This document shows positions 50,326 to 57,704 of a stretch of DNA of 57,704 nucleotides, in pieces. A program made the position numbers and the translations under genes. This DNA comes from Bacteroidaceae bacterium. Lineage in GTDB: Bacteria; Bacteroidota; Bacteroidia; Bacteroidales; Bacteroidaceae. Every line of letters begins with the position of its first letter. Position 1 is the stretch's first letter. Below the pieces are notes generated by a model. It searched no databases. It saw only the letters and a program-made list of their open reading frames with translations, and was not told where the DNA came from. The DNA lies in contig JAFUWG010000039.1 of assembly GCA_017483605.1 (NCBI GenBank), positions 1 through 57,704 on the forward strand, written 5' to 3'.

Positions 50326-50773
50326 AAAGTGAGTAAAATCAGCGAACCCTCTTTTTTCGACCGCATCGACATCCATTGCGAGATACAGGCCGTATCCTTT
50401 GCCCAACTCTCGCAGATGCAGCCCGGCGAATCGTCGGCCACCATCTGTGAGCGTGTCATCCGAGCCCGTAACATCCAGACCGAGTGCTTCTCTAAGCTCC
50501 CCTCCCCCTCGGGATGGGTTGGGGAGGATCCACTGCAATGCCCAAATGACCACCTCCCTCCTCCAGAAATATGTCCAACTCGACGATGCCGCCCTCAACC
50601 TTCTTCGCACAGCCATGAAGAAGTTCAACCTCTCTGCCCGAGCCTACGACCGCATCCTCAAGGTCTCCCGCACCATCGCCGACCTCGAAGGCTCAGAGCA
50701 AGTGCTGAGCCACCACATTGCCGAAGCCATTGGCTATCGCAATCTTGACCGTGACAATTGGATGGAAGAATAA
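50326..50773 (+). pseudogene. Broken copy of the yifB/comM 3' end
   Basis: The first frame reads [14 protein letters not shown], which aligns to YifB from about residue 380. After a small GC-rich palindrome (50497-50526) the reading frame changes and continues as [15 protein letters not shown] to the end, [18 protein letters not shown]. By hand count 67 of 78 residues in the second half match the intact YifB, so it is a diverged homologue rather than a fresh duplicate. It marks the right border of the islet. Confidence 0.85.
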
Positions 50774-50810
50774 TCACTTATTTCTTGACATTTTTTGAAA
50801 AAGGACAATT

Positions 50811-52145
50811 ATGATGCAAAGATTTACACATATTATTATATTAGGACTTTCTTTTTTTGTTGGGATGTCCCTGTCGGCATTTGCTCAGACACCAGATAGT
50901 TTGGGACGCATTCGTTATAAGTACGACTTTGTGGTGCCGACAAATGGCAACTTTATTCAGGCAATTCATGCCGCCAACAATCGTCCTGACAAGTCGAAGC
51001 GATACCGTATTTTCATCAAGTCGAGCATGTATCGCATCAAGGGCGAAGGCAATCCCATCAAAATTACAGAGAACGGCAAGGAAATCACCATTCCCAGCCC
51101 CATGACCATCCTCACGGCTCCCAACACGAGCATCTGTGGCGAAGGGATGCGGAACACGCAGATTGAGTCTATGCCCATGCACGAAGGCATCAGTTGTACG
51201 TCCACCCTCTTCCTGAAGGGGGCGGACAGCACTTACATTCAGGACATTGAACTGTGGTCGAACTATCGGGATGACCTCACTGCCTTTGCCAATCGAGCCG
51301 TGGCACTGAACGAGAAGAACTGTAAGGGAAACATCTTCAAGAACCTCTCCCTGATGAGCAATCAGGATACGTACTACACCAACGATGGCGGCACCACTTA
51401 TCTCGAAGACTGTACCATCAAAGGCACCGTCGATTTCATCTGTGGCGGTGGCACCATCTACTTCAATCGTTGCAACATCGAACTTCGCCATCGAGGTGGC
51501 AAACGTGACATCATTTGCGCTCCAGCCACCGAGGCGGCACGTCCCTACGGTTATGTGTTCAATGGTTGCCGCATCTATGGCTCGAAAGATCAGGCAGGCA
51601 AGTACATGTTGGGACGTCCGTGGAAGAATGCTCCCCGAGCCGTCTTTCTGGGTACCGTGATGGACCTGCAGCCCGATTCTACCGCATGGACAGAGATGCA
51701 TGGCACCCTCCCACGCCTCTTTTCCGAGTATGAAAGCATGGATTCCGAGTTTCAACTCATCCCCACCACAGGGCGTCGCAAGCAGTTCAAGAACGAGAAC
51801 GACATCACCACGACCATGCGTTACAACACTGACCTGACCGTGGCAGAAGCCGAAAAGTACGACATCAACAATGTCTTCCCTGGTTGGCATCCCGACCGCA
51901 GGGCAGCCCTTGTGCCCCCTCCCGTCGCCAAGATTCAGAATCGTGGCGACATCTATTGGGATGATGTGCCCGAAGCCTGTCTCTACGCCATCTGCAAGAA
52001 CCGCGACGTCATTGCCTTTACCACCCAACCTCGCTACACCGTTCCCAAGGGAACAGCCGAAGGCTCTTGCTTCTCCATCCGCTGTGCCAATTTCTACGGT
52101 GGACTTGGCGAACGCAGCAACGAGGTGGTTTATCCGAATAAGTGA
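50811..52145 (+). CDS. Pectin methylesterase (CE8)
   Basis: 444 residues with a signal peptide (IIILGLSFFVGMSLSAFAQ). Right-handed beta-helix with the family motifs: SNQDTYYT (transition-state Gln and catalytic Asp), GTVDFICGGG (nucleophile Asp) and LGRPWKNAP (substrate Arg). It removes methyl groups from homogalacturonan. Longer than minimal PMEs, with an extra C-terminal domain of about 90 residues (WDDVPEACLYAICKNRDVIA) that looks like a fibronectin-type module. No other pectin lyase genes are in view. Confidence 0.92.
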   Translation: MMQRFTHIIILGLSFFVGMSLSAFAQTPDSLGRIRYKYDFVVPTNGNFIQAIHAANNRPDKSKRYRIFIKSSMYRIKGEGNPIKITENGKEITIPSPMTILTAPNTSICGEGMRNTQIESMPMHEGISCTSTLFLKGADSTYIQDIELWSNYRDDLTAFANRAVALNEKNCKGNIFKNLSLMSNQDTYYTNDGGTTYLEDCTIKGTVDFICGGGTIYFNRCNIELRHRGGKRDIICAPATEAARPYGYVFNGCRIYGSKDQAGKYMLGRPWKNAPRAVFLGTVMDLQPDSTAWTEMHGTLPRLFSEYESMDSEFQLIPTTGRRKQFKNENDITTTMRYNTDLTVAEAEKYDINNVFPGWHPDRRAALVPPPVAKIQNRGDIYWDDVPEACLYAICKNRDVIAFTTQPRYTVPKGTAEGSCFSIRCANFYGGLGERSNEVVYPNK

Positions 52146-52194
52146 AGGATTCTTCATCTTTTTTTCGTGTGTTAGAGATTTTTTAGAAAAAAAG

Positions 52195-52226
52195 TTTGGG
52201 AGGAATGGGGAATTGCCTTATCTTTG
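52195..52226 (+). promoter_or_regulatory. Full promoter (TTTG / TATCTTTG) for rubrerythrin
   Basis: -33 TTTG (52195-52198) and -7 TATCTTTG (52219-52226) separated by 20 bases, 39 bases ahead of the start codon. One of the best promoters in the window. Confidence 0.8.
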
Positions 52227-52265
52227 CAACAGGTTACTAACATTCATTATTAAATCTAACGTTTT

Positions 52266-52829
52266 ATGGCAAAGAAATGGGTATGCCCAGTATGTGGCTA
52301 TGTTTATGAGGGAGAGAACCCTCCAGAGAAGTGTCCTCAGTGCAAGGTTCCAGGTTCCAAGTTCAAGGAGAAGGAAGAGACTGAAGGACTGAATTTCGCT
52401 TGTGAACACGAACTTGGTGTGGCGAATGCTATTCCAGAAGGTGAAGAAGGTGCTTTCGTTCTTCAGGGTCTGAAAGACCACTTCAATGGCGAGTGCTGCG
52501 AAGTGGGCATGTATCTGGCGATGGCTCGTCAGGCAGACCGCGAAGGCTATCCAGAGGTATCGGAGGCTTTCCGTCGCTATGCTTATGAAGAGGCTGACCA
52601 CGCATCACGCTTTGCTGAATTGCTCGGCGAGGTGGTTTGGGACACGAAGACCAACCTGAAGAAGCGTATGGAGGCAGAGGAAGGCGCTTGTGCCGCTAAA
52701 CTCGACATTGCCAAGGTGGCAAAGAAACTGGGTCTCGACGCTATTCACGACACGGTTCACGAGATGGCAAAGGACGAGGCACGTCACGGTGCTGGTTTCC
52801 AGGGATTGTATAACAGATTTTTTAAGTAA
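52266..52829 (+). CDS. rbr: Rubrerythrin with N-terminal rubredoxin domain
   Basis: 187 residues. Residues 1-35 are a short rubredoxin centre ([12 protein letters not shown], then KCPQCKVPG) at the N-terminus, the reverse of classic rubrerythrin. The diiron ferritin-like helices follow, with EEADHASRF and DEARHGAGF supplying the ligands. It is a cytoplasmic peroxidase that protects anaerobes from hydrogen peroxide. The rubredoxin gene 10 bases downstream probably supplies electrons. Confidence 0.94.
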   Translation: MAKKWVCPVCGYVYEGENPPEKCPQCKVPGSKFKEKEETEGLNFACEHELGVANAIPEGEEGAFVLQGLKDHFNGECCEVGMYLAMARQADREGYPEVSEAFRRYAYEEADHASRFAELLGEVVWDTKTNLKKRMEAEEGACAAKLDIAKVAKKLGLDAIHDTVHEMAKDEARHGAGFQGLYNRFFK

Positions 52830-52839
52830 AGTAAAGATT

Positions 52840-52998
52840 ATGAAGAAGTATGTTTGTGACACCTGCGGTTGGGAGTATGACCCAGAGGTAGGTTATCCAG
52901 AAGGCGGCATTGAGCCAGGCACTGCATTTGAAGACCTTCCCGCAGATTTCGAATGCCCACTTTGTGGCGTTGGTAAAGACCAGTTCTCGGAGGCTTAA
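52840..52998 (+). CDS. Rubredoxin
   Basis: 52 residues, standard rubredoxin length: [20 protein letters not shown] then [13 protein letters not shown] gives the two CxxC knuckles for one iron. Small cytoplasmic electron carrier, here paired with rubrerythrin. Confidence 0.95.
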   Translation: MKKYVCDTCGWEYDPEVGYPEGGIEPGTAFEDLPADFECPLCGVGKDQFSEA

Positions 52999-53001
52999 AG
53001 A

Positions 53002-54075
53002 GTGAAGATTCGAGACATCAATCTTGGAGATAAGCCTGTTCTGTTGGCTCCCATGGAGGACGTGACAGATCAGGCTTTTCGTCTGCTCTGCAAGGAGTTT
53101 GGGGCGAGCATGGTGTATTCCGAGTTCGTTAGTGCCGATGCCCTCATCCGCAATGTCAACCGCTCATTAGAGAAGATTCGGGTGGACGACCGTGAACGTC
53201 CCGTCGCCATTCAGATTTATGGGCGTGACGTGCCGAGCATGGTGGAGGCGGCACGCATGGTGGAGAGCGAAGCACACCCCGACATTCTCGACATCAACTT
53301 CGGATGCCCTGTCAAGAAAGTGGCAGGCAAAGGGGCTGGTGCGGGTATGTTGCGTACTCCCCAACTGATGCTCGACATTACTCGCGAGGTGGTCAAGGCG
53401 GTGTCTGTCCCTGTCACCGTGAAGACACGTCTCGGGTGGGATGTGCCGTCCCTCTATGACCTCCCTTCCAATTGGCATCGCACCACAGAAGAGAAGACTC
53501 CTTTCATCCTCGAATTGGCAGAGCGTCTCCAGGACTGCGGCATTGCCGCCCTGACCATCCACGGCAGAACCCGCAGCCAGATGTATCAGGGTGAAGCCGA
53601 CTGGACGCTGATTGGCGAGGTGAAAGCCAATCCGCGTATCCATATCCCCATCATCGGCAATGGCGACATCTGCACAGCCGAACAGGCTCAAGCCGCTTTC
53701 GACCGCTACGGGGTGGATGCCGTCATGATAGGCAGAGCCACCTTCGGACAGCCGTGGCTTTTCAAGGATGTACGCACCTTCCTCGACACAGGTCTGCATG
53801 ACAACACGATGACGCTCGATTGGAAGATGGAGGTGCTCAAACGCCAAGTCCGCACCAGCGTGGAGTATTCCTTGCGTGAGGACAACGCGCTGAAGGAACG
53901 CAAACGCACAGAATTGGGTGGCATCATCCATGTGCGTCGCCATCTCGCCAATTGCCCCCTCTTCAAAGGCATTCCCGACTTCCGTTCAACTCGCATTCGC
54001 ATCCTTCAGGCAACGACGCAGGAAGAACTCTTTGCCCTGCTGGATGAGGCAAAGGAGCGTATCTTAAGGAAATAG
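53002..54075 (+). CDS. dusB: tRNA-dihydrouridine synthase
   Basis: 357 residues from GTG 53002, 3 bases after the rubredoxin stop. FMN-binding TIM barrel: LLAPMEDVTDQAFR, IQIYGRD, NFGCPVKKVAGKGAGAGML with the catalytic Cys, and the ALTIHGRTRSQMY and IGNGDI strands. It reduces specific uridines in tRNA. An insertion around YDLPSNWHRTTEEK lengthens the barrel loop relative to E. coli DusB. Confidence 0.93.
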   Translation: MKIRDINLGDKPVLLAPMEDVTDQAFRLLCKEFGASMVYSEFVSADALIRNVNRSLEKIRVDDRERPVAIQIYGRDVPSMVEAARMVESEAHPDILDINFGCPVKKVAGKGAGAGMLRTPQLMLDITREVVKAVSVPVTVKTRLGWDVPSLYDLPSNWHRTTEEKTPFILELAERLQDCGIAALTIHGRTRSQMYQGEADWTLIGEVKANPRIHIPIIGNGDICTAEQAQAAFDRYGVDAVMIGRATFGQPWLFKDVRTFLDTGLHDNTMTLDWKMEVLKRQVRTSVEYSLREDNALKERKRTELGGIIHVRRHLANCPLFKGIPDFRSTRIRILQATTQEELFALLDEAKERILRK

Positions 54076-54099
54076 AAAAGACAAAAAGTTTCCTTTTAT

Positions 54100-54130
54100 T
54101 TTGTTTTATCTTTATTTTGCAGTAACTTTG
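54100..54130 (+). promoter_or_regulatory. Full promoter (TTTG / TAACTTTG)
   Basis: -33 TTTG (54100-54103) and -7 TAACTTTG (54123-54130) 19 bases apart, 52 bases upstream of the SDR gene start. Confidence 0.8.
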
Positions 54131-54182
54131 CAAACGGAACAATCCAACATCATATACTAATCAACTAAAAAACTAAAGAATT

Positions 54183-54992
54183 ATGGCTGATTTATCTAAT
54201 TTCTCTCTCGAAGGAAAGAACGCATGGATTACGGGTGCGTCTTACGGCATCGGTTTCAACATCGCCAAGGCTTTTGTGAAGGCAGGTGCGAACATGATTG
54301 TGTTCAACGACATCAACGAGGCTGCTCTGGAGCGTGGTTTGGCCAACTACAAGGAGGCTGGCATCACGAACGTGAAGGGCTATGTGTGTGACGTGACAGA
54401 CGAGAAGGGCGTGAAGGCTCTGGTTGACACCATCCACAAGGAGGTGGGTCAGATTGACATTCTCGTGAACAACGCAGGCATCATCAAGCGTATCCCGATG
54501 CACGAGATGGCTCGTCAGGAGTTCCAGCAAGTGATTGACATCGACCTCGTGGCTCCGTTCATCTGTGCCAGTGCCGTGCTGCCCGAAATGATGGAGCGCA
54601 AGGAAGGCAAGATTATCAACATCTGCTCGATGATGAGCGAACTCGGTCGTGAGACGGTTTCTGCCTACGCAGCAGCCAAGGGCGGCTTGAAGATGCTCAC
54701 TCGCAACATCTGCTCAGAGTATGGCGAGTACAACATCCAGTGCAACGGCATAGGCCCTGGCTACATCGCTACACCTCAGACTGCCCCATTGCGTGAACGT
54801 CAGCCTGATGGTAGCCGCCATCCGTTCGACTCGTTCATCTGTGCCAAGACTCCAGCCGGTCGTTGGCTTGACCCGTCAGAACTGGGCGGTCCCGCCGTGT
54901 TCTTGGCATCTCATGCCAGCGATGCAGTGAACGGCCATGTGCTCTATGTCGATGGCGGCATTTTGGCTTACATCGGAAAGCAACCTAAATAA
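54183..54992 (+). CDS. SDR dehydrogenase, gluconate 5-dehydrogenase/KduD-like
   Basis: 269 residues. NAD(P)-binding ITGASYGIGFNIAKAF, NNAG (about 96-99), catalytic YAAAKGG, and the substrate loop YIATPQTAPLRERQPDG. The end VNGHVLYVDGGILAYIGKQP is typical of the proteins annotated gluconate 5-dehydrogenase in Bacteroidetes, close to KduD of pectin catabolism. It oxidises or reduces a keto-hexonate. The pectin methylesterase nearby makes a role in uronate use plausible. Confidence 0.88.
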   Translation: MADLSNFSLEGKNAWITGASYGIGFNIAKAFVKAGANMIVFNDINEAALERGLANYKEAGITNVKGYVCDVTDEKGVKALVDTIHKEVGQIDILVNNAGIIKRIPMHEMARQEFQQVIDIDLVAPFICASAVLPEMMERKEGKIINICSMMSELGRETVSAYAAAKGGLKMLTRNICSEYGEYNIQCNGIGPGYIATPQTAPLRERQPDGSRHPFDSFICAKTPAGRWLDPSELGGPAVFLASHASDAVNGHVLYVDGGILAYIGKQPK

Positions 54993-54996
54993 AAGG

Positions 54997-55100
54997 AAAA
55001 GTGAAGAGTGAAAAGTGAAAAATTTGCTACCGCAATTGTTGGTCATTCTTTTGGCTTGCTGTTGCGGTAGAAAATTTTTCACTTTTCACTCTTCACTTTT
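54997..55100. repeat. Long palindrome of heptamer repeats
   Basis: Perfect 29-base arms at 54997-55025 and 55072-55100 built of GTGAAGA/GTGAAAA units, with inner arms CTACCGCAA (55027-55035) and TTGCGGTAG (55062-55070). It directly follows the SDR gene and probably ends its transcript; it can also fold as a cruciform. Confidence 0.75.
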
Positions 55101-55131
55101 CATTTCTCAATTTGATTTTCCCAATACATTT

Positions 55132-55740
55132 ATGTTATTACCGTATTTCAAGGAAGGTGTCGTCGAAGCCGGTTGCGACGAGGCAGGCAGGGGATGCCTG
55201 GCAGGTAGTGTGTATGCGGCGGCAGTTATCTTGCCACCCGACTATCACAACGACCTGCTGAACGACTCGAAGCAGTTGACAGCCAAGCAGCGGTATGCCT
55301 TGCGGAGCGAGATTGAGCGAGATGCCGTGGCGTGGGCATTGGGAGTCGTCACTCCAGAGGAGATTGACGAGATGAACATCCTGCGTGCCAGCATCACGGC
55401 GATGCATCGGGCGATAGATGGGCTGAAGGTGAGGCCGGAGCATCTGATTGTGGATGGAAACAAGTTCATGAAGTATCGAGACCTGCCCCACACCACCATC
55501 GTCAAAGGCGATGGCAAGTACCTCTCCATCGCGGCGGCATCCATCTTGGCAAAGACCTATCGCGACGACTACATGAAGGAGTTGCACAAAGAGTATCCTT
55601 TTTACGGATGGGATCACAATGCGGGCTATCCGACGAAGGAACATCGGAAAGGGATTGAAAATCATGGAACTACGCCTTATCATCGTATGACATTCAATCT
55701 GCTCGGAACGGTTCAACTCGAACTTCCCTTTGCCGATTAG
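55132..55740 (+). CDS. rnhB: Ribonuclease HII
   Basis: 202 residues from ATG 55132; the open frame upstream runs through the palindrome and is not coding. The family motif is GCDEAGRGCLAGSVYAAAVI with the first two catalytic acids (DEAGRG); LIVDGNKF and the KTYRDDYM region supply the rest. It removes RNA primers and misincorporated ribonucleotides from DNA. Ended by a perfect terminator at 55746-55784. Confidence 0.94.
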   Translation: MLLPYFKEGVVEAGCDEAGRGCLAGSVYAAAVILPPDYHNDLLNDSKQLTAKQRYALRSEIERDAVAWALGVVTPEEIDEMNILRASITAMHRAIDGLKVRPEHLIVDGNKFMKYRDLPHTTIVKGDGKYLSIAAASILAKTYRDDYMKELHKEYPFYGWDHNAGYPTKEHRKGIENHGTTPYHRMTFNLLGTVQLELPFAD

Positions 55741-55745
55741 GGAAA

Positions 55746-55784
55746 AACCTCCTGCAAATAGGAAAACACCATTTGCAGGAGGTT
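55746..55784 (+). terminator. Intrinsic terminator after rnhB, overlapping the next promoter
   Basis: Perfect 14-base inverted repeat (AACCTCCTGCAAAT at 55746-55759, complement at 55771-55784), then a TTTTT run. Its right arm contains the -33 TTTG of the following promoter. Confidence 0.85.
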
Positions 55785-55803
55785 ACTTTTTGTCGTAACT
55801 TTG
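55772..55803 (+). promoter_or_regulatory. Full promoter (TTTG / TAACTTTG)
   Basis: -33 TTTG (55772-55775) and -7 TAACTTTG (55796-55803) with 20 bases between. Upstream of the glycine-rich protein gene at 55856. Confidence 0.75.
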
Positions 55804-55855
55804 CATCAGAAAACAAAAAGAAACGCAGTATTAACCCTCAAAAAACGATACAACT

Positions 55856-56779
55856 ATGAAGGCTTTAAGAACTCTTTTCGCAGCAGTCGCTCTTCTGGCA
55901 GGAGTGATGACGATGAACGCACAGCGTATGAGCATCGTAGCAATACAAAGCAATGCGAGGTTCTTGACCGACCGCATGGCATACACGCTGGGCATCCACG
56001 ACCCCTATCTCATCGACGAGATTTACCGCATCAATTACGACTACATCTGGGGCGTGAACGAATATCTCGACGATGTGGCACTTGGCTACTACTACGACGA
56101 CTACCTCGCAGTATGTGCCGCCCGCGATGCAGCCCTCCGCAGCCTGCTCGGTGTTCGCATCTGGAACAGCCTCATCGGTTACAGTTACTTCCATCGTCCC
56201 ATCGTTTTCGCCAACCGTGGCTGGCACTTCTCCATCTACGACTACGACCGCTTCGGTCCTCGCCATTTCTACTTCGGTGCTCCCCGTCCTATCGCACGTG
56301 GTTATGCCGGTGGACACTTCTTCCACGGCATGGCACCCCGGGGTGGCCGACCAGCAGGTCCCGCTTCTGGCATGGCACCTCACAACCCACCTCATCACAT
56401 GGGTGGTGCTCCACAAGGCGGCATGAATCGTGGTGGCGGTGTTCCACAAGGTGGAATGAACCAGCGTGGTGGTGTCCCACAGGGCAACCCACAAGGCAAT
56501 CCCAACATGGGCGGACGCACCAATCCTAACATGGGTGGTCAGCCACAAATGCCAACCCAGCCATCAGGCAATGTAACGGGCGGACGTACCACGGTGGTGG
56601 GCGGCAACAGCGGCACTCGCAGCAGCAACAACCTCCGCAGTTCCTCTCGCAGCAATGCAGGCAGCAACTTCACGCCAGCCCCCCGCAGCAATGCAGGTGC
56701 AACCCGCAGTGGTGGTACAGGTGGAGCAACCCGAGGCGGTGGCAGCATAGGTGGAGCCCGTGGCGGCGGACGCAGATGA
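55856..56779 (+). CDS. Exported protein with Gly/Asn/Arg-rich C-terminal half
   Basis: 307 residues, signal peptide (LFAAVALLAGVMTMNAQ). Residues about 25-155 are a tyrosine-rich folded part (YRINYDYIWGVNEYLDDVALGYYYDDY is its centre, quoted here only as NYDYIWGVNEYLDD). From about 160 to the end it is low complexity: repeated GGMNRGG, QGNPQGNPNMGGRTNPN and SSRSNAG units ending in GGARGGGRR. It may be a cell-surface or matrix protein; the basic tail could bind nucleic acid or polysaccharide. No family recognised. Confidence 0.75.
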   Translation: MKALRTLFAAVALLAGVMTMNAQRMSIVAIQSNARFLTDRMAYTLGIHDPYLIDEIYRINYDYIWGVNEYLDDVALGYYYDDYLAVCAARDAALRSLLGVRIWNSLIGYSYFHRPIVFANRGWHFSIYDYDRFGPRHFYFGAPRPIARGYAGGHFFHGMAPRGGRPAGPASGMAPHNPPHHMGGAPQGGMNRGGGVPQGGMNQRGGVPQGNPQGNPNMGGRTNPNMGGQPQMPTQPSGNVTGGRTTVVGGNSGTRSSNNLRSSSRSNAGSNFTPAPRSNAGATRSGGTGGATRGGGSIGGARGGGRR

Positions 56780-57396
56780 CTCTCTCGCACTCTCTTTACA
56801 TAAGATAGGCTTCGCCTCAGCATAGTTCAAGCAAAGTTTGGCTCTGTATTCGGCTCGCAACTCTCTTTCTACTATATATTCGGACACTTAATTTTATTGG
56901 TCCCGGGTTGTTTTTCGTGAGAAAAGCAGCCCTCTTTTTTGTTTCCTCCCCCCTCAGCAAACAGCGGTGTAGCCAAACTTTGCAACTCTCCCCTTGAAAA
57001 CTCTTGGTACTTCCTTGTGGAAACACTTCCTCAGAAGACACGAGCCTCAGAGCGGAGTGATGACGAGCGTGAGGGCAAGGTGATGACGAGCATCGGAGCA
57101 GAGTAATAACGAGCAAGAGGCTTCAGAAGACACAGGCATGAGAGCGAGCAAGATACGGGCATGAGAACTCGGAAGACACGGAATACAGTCGTCCGAGATG
57201 ATGACGGGCATGAGGGTTAGGAAGACATCGGCAACAGAGTGTGGAAGACGTTGGCAAGAGACCGCACATTACCCGTCATGACCCCAGAAAAACAATAATT
57301 ACCAATAATTTGTTCCAAAAATTTTATTTTTTTGAGGCTACAGTGTTGCCAATCAAGATTTTTGTGTAAATTTGCAAATGTAAACAATCGAGAGCA
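56780..57396. other. Gene-free stretch with decayed repeats
   Basis: Contains a 13-base inverted repeat (GCAAAGTTTGGCT at 56831-56843, complement at 56971-56983), a CTCGCACTCTCTTT/CTCGCAACTCTCTTT direct repeat, and from about 57032 to 57260 degenerate units of the form GATGACGAGCATGAGGG and GGAAGACA. I found no convincing gene in it. A -7 box TAAATTTG (57367-57374) stands at its right end. Confidence 0.5.
57346..57374 (+). promoter_or_regulatory. Promoter (TTG / TAAATTTG) for the DUF4160 gene
   Basis: -7 TAAATTTG (57367-57374) with TTG (57346-57348) 18 bases upstream; the start codon follows at 57397. Confidence 0.5.
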
Positions 57397-57576
57397 ATGA
57401 GTCCAGTCTTTAGAAGAGAGAACGGTTATAAGTTCAAGATATACTCCAACGAGGAGGAACGGATGCATATTCATGTGGTTCGTGCGGAGAACGAGGCAAA
57501 GTTTTGGCTGGAACCACAAGTAGAATTGGCAGAAAATGATGGTTTTGCCAACCATGAGTTGAATAAAATAACGTGA
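57397..57576 (+). pseudogene. DUF4160 protein, 3' end cut by an insertion
   Basis: 59 residues: MSPVFRRENGYKFKIYSNEE, then RMHIHVV, AKFWLEPQVELAEN and FANHELNKI. This is the DUF4160 pattern (HxHV, WLxPxVELxxNxG, HELxxI), but family members run on for about 20-30 more residues. Here the sequence ends in T-stop right where the convergent IS982-like gene begins. These proteins often pair with a DUF2442 gene in a toxin-antitoxin-like unit; none is seen. Confidence 0.7.
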
Positions 57577-57587
57577 GTTCGACGAAT

Positions 57588-57704
57588 TCAGAACAAGGCT
57601 AATTGGTTATCCACGGCTCTCTCACATGCGATGCATGGCTTTTTTGGAAAGAAGCAATATGCAGCAAGTGCTCCCAGGGTGTTGACGATAAAGTTGTCAA
57701 ATGA
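57588..57704 (-). CDS. IS982-like transposase, C-terminal fragment (cut by window end)
   Basis: Open on the minus strand from the window edge, 38 residues ending FDNFIVNTLGALAAYCFF, PKKPCI and VDNQLALF before the stop. This tail resembles the C-terminus of IS982-family transposases of Bacteroides and Prevotella. The upstream part lies outside the window. The element end would fall at about 57570-57590, within the DUF4160 coding sequence. Confidence 0.6.
   Translation of the reverse strand, partial: SFDNFIVNTLGALAAYCFFPKKPCIACERAVDNQLALF

Noticed and set aside
53002-54075. Start of dusB at an internal ATG
   Set aside because: The GTG at 53002 keeps the family's N-terminal strand (LLAPMEDVTD) at the right distance and lies 3 bases after the previous stop.
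56817-57116. Small minus-strand open frame with basic sequence
   Set aside because: Low complexity, no start context or promoter, and made of the repeats in that stretch.

Overview
The window reads as a chromosomal segment of a Bacteroidales bacterium, most likely Prevotella or a close relative (an inference from gene families and signals, not from a database search). Evidence: Bacteroidetes-type promoters (a TAnnTTTG -7 box, sometimes with a TTTG -33 box about 19-20 bases upstream), no Shine-Dalgarno-like leaders, a hybrid two-component regulator, three secreted proteins with Por/type-IX-like C-terminal tails, a TonB receptor, DUF4254, DUF4369 and TrpB2-type genes. Most of it is GC-balanced; one islet (about 45.88-50.31 kb) is clearly AT-rich.

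Layout. 1-4.5 kb: the end of a very large LamG-domain surface protein plus a small lipoprotein. 4.5-9.4 kb: Hsp20, a Cys/His-rich small protein with a TonB receptor, a DUF2807-like protein, a phosphoesterase and an IS1096-type passenger-like protein, separated by striking hairpins. 9.4-11.3 kb: a structured non-coding stretch and a TrpB-like enzyme. 11.4-22.8 kb: a surface-glycan locus. The minus-strand operon encodes the whole route from phosphoenolpyruvate to an activated 2-aminoethylphosphonate (PEP mutase, phosphonopyruvate decarboxylase, AEP transaminase, nucleotidyltransferase) with a LicD transferase, two glycosyltransferases and DUF4254. A convergent plus-strand operon adds a glycosyltransferase, a second LicD and a WaaP-like kinase. 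22.8-23.6 kb: a gene-free stretch with a probable small RNA, a 36-base inverted repeat and tandem repeats.

23.6-36.2 kb: a plant-polysaccharide degradation locus without SusC/SusD (hybrid two-component regulator, GH31, a membrane-bound propeller-AraC regulator, a CE1-like/CE6-like double esterase, GH5). 36.4-38.2 kb: PspC and PadR. 38.7-45.9 kb: a plus-strand housekeeping operon (aroQ, O-methyltransferase, rbfA, lipoprotein-release permease, TPR lipoprotein, DUF4369 protein, yifB/comM). 45.88-50.3 kb: an AT-rich islet with two exported mini-RHS proteins sharing a front and carrying unrelated C-termini, small immunity-like proteins and a transglutaminase-like protein, bounded on the right by a broken second copy of the yifB 3' end. 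50.8-56.8 kb: pectin methylesterase, rubrerythrin, rubredoxin, DusB, an SDR dehydrogenase, RNase HII and a glycine-rich exported protein. The right edge has a DUF4160 gene apparently cut by an IS982-like element that runs off the window.

The two most interesting systems are the aminoethylphosphonate glycan locus and the mini-RHS islet lodged behind yifB. Several unusual repeat families also stand out: two copies of a foldback element, and octamer and heptamer repeats in gene junctions, one of them running in frame through the GH5 gene.
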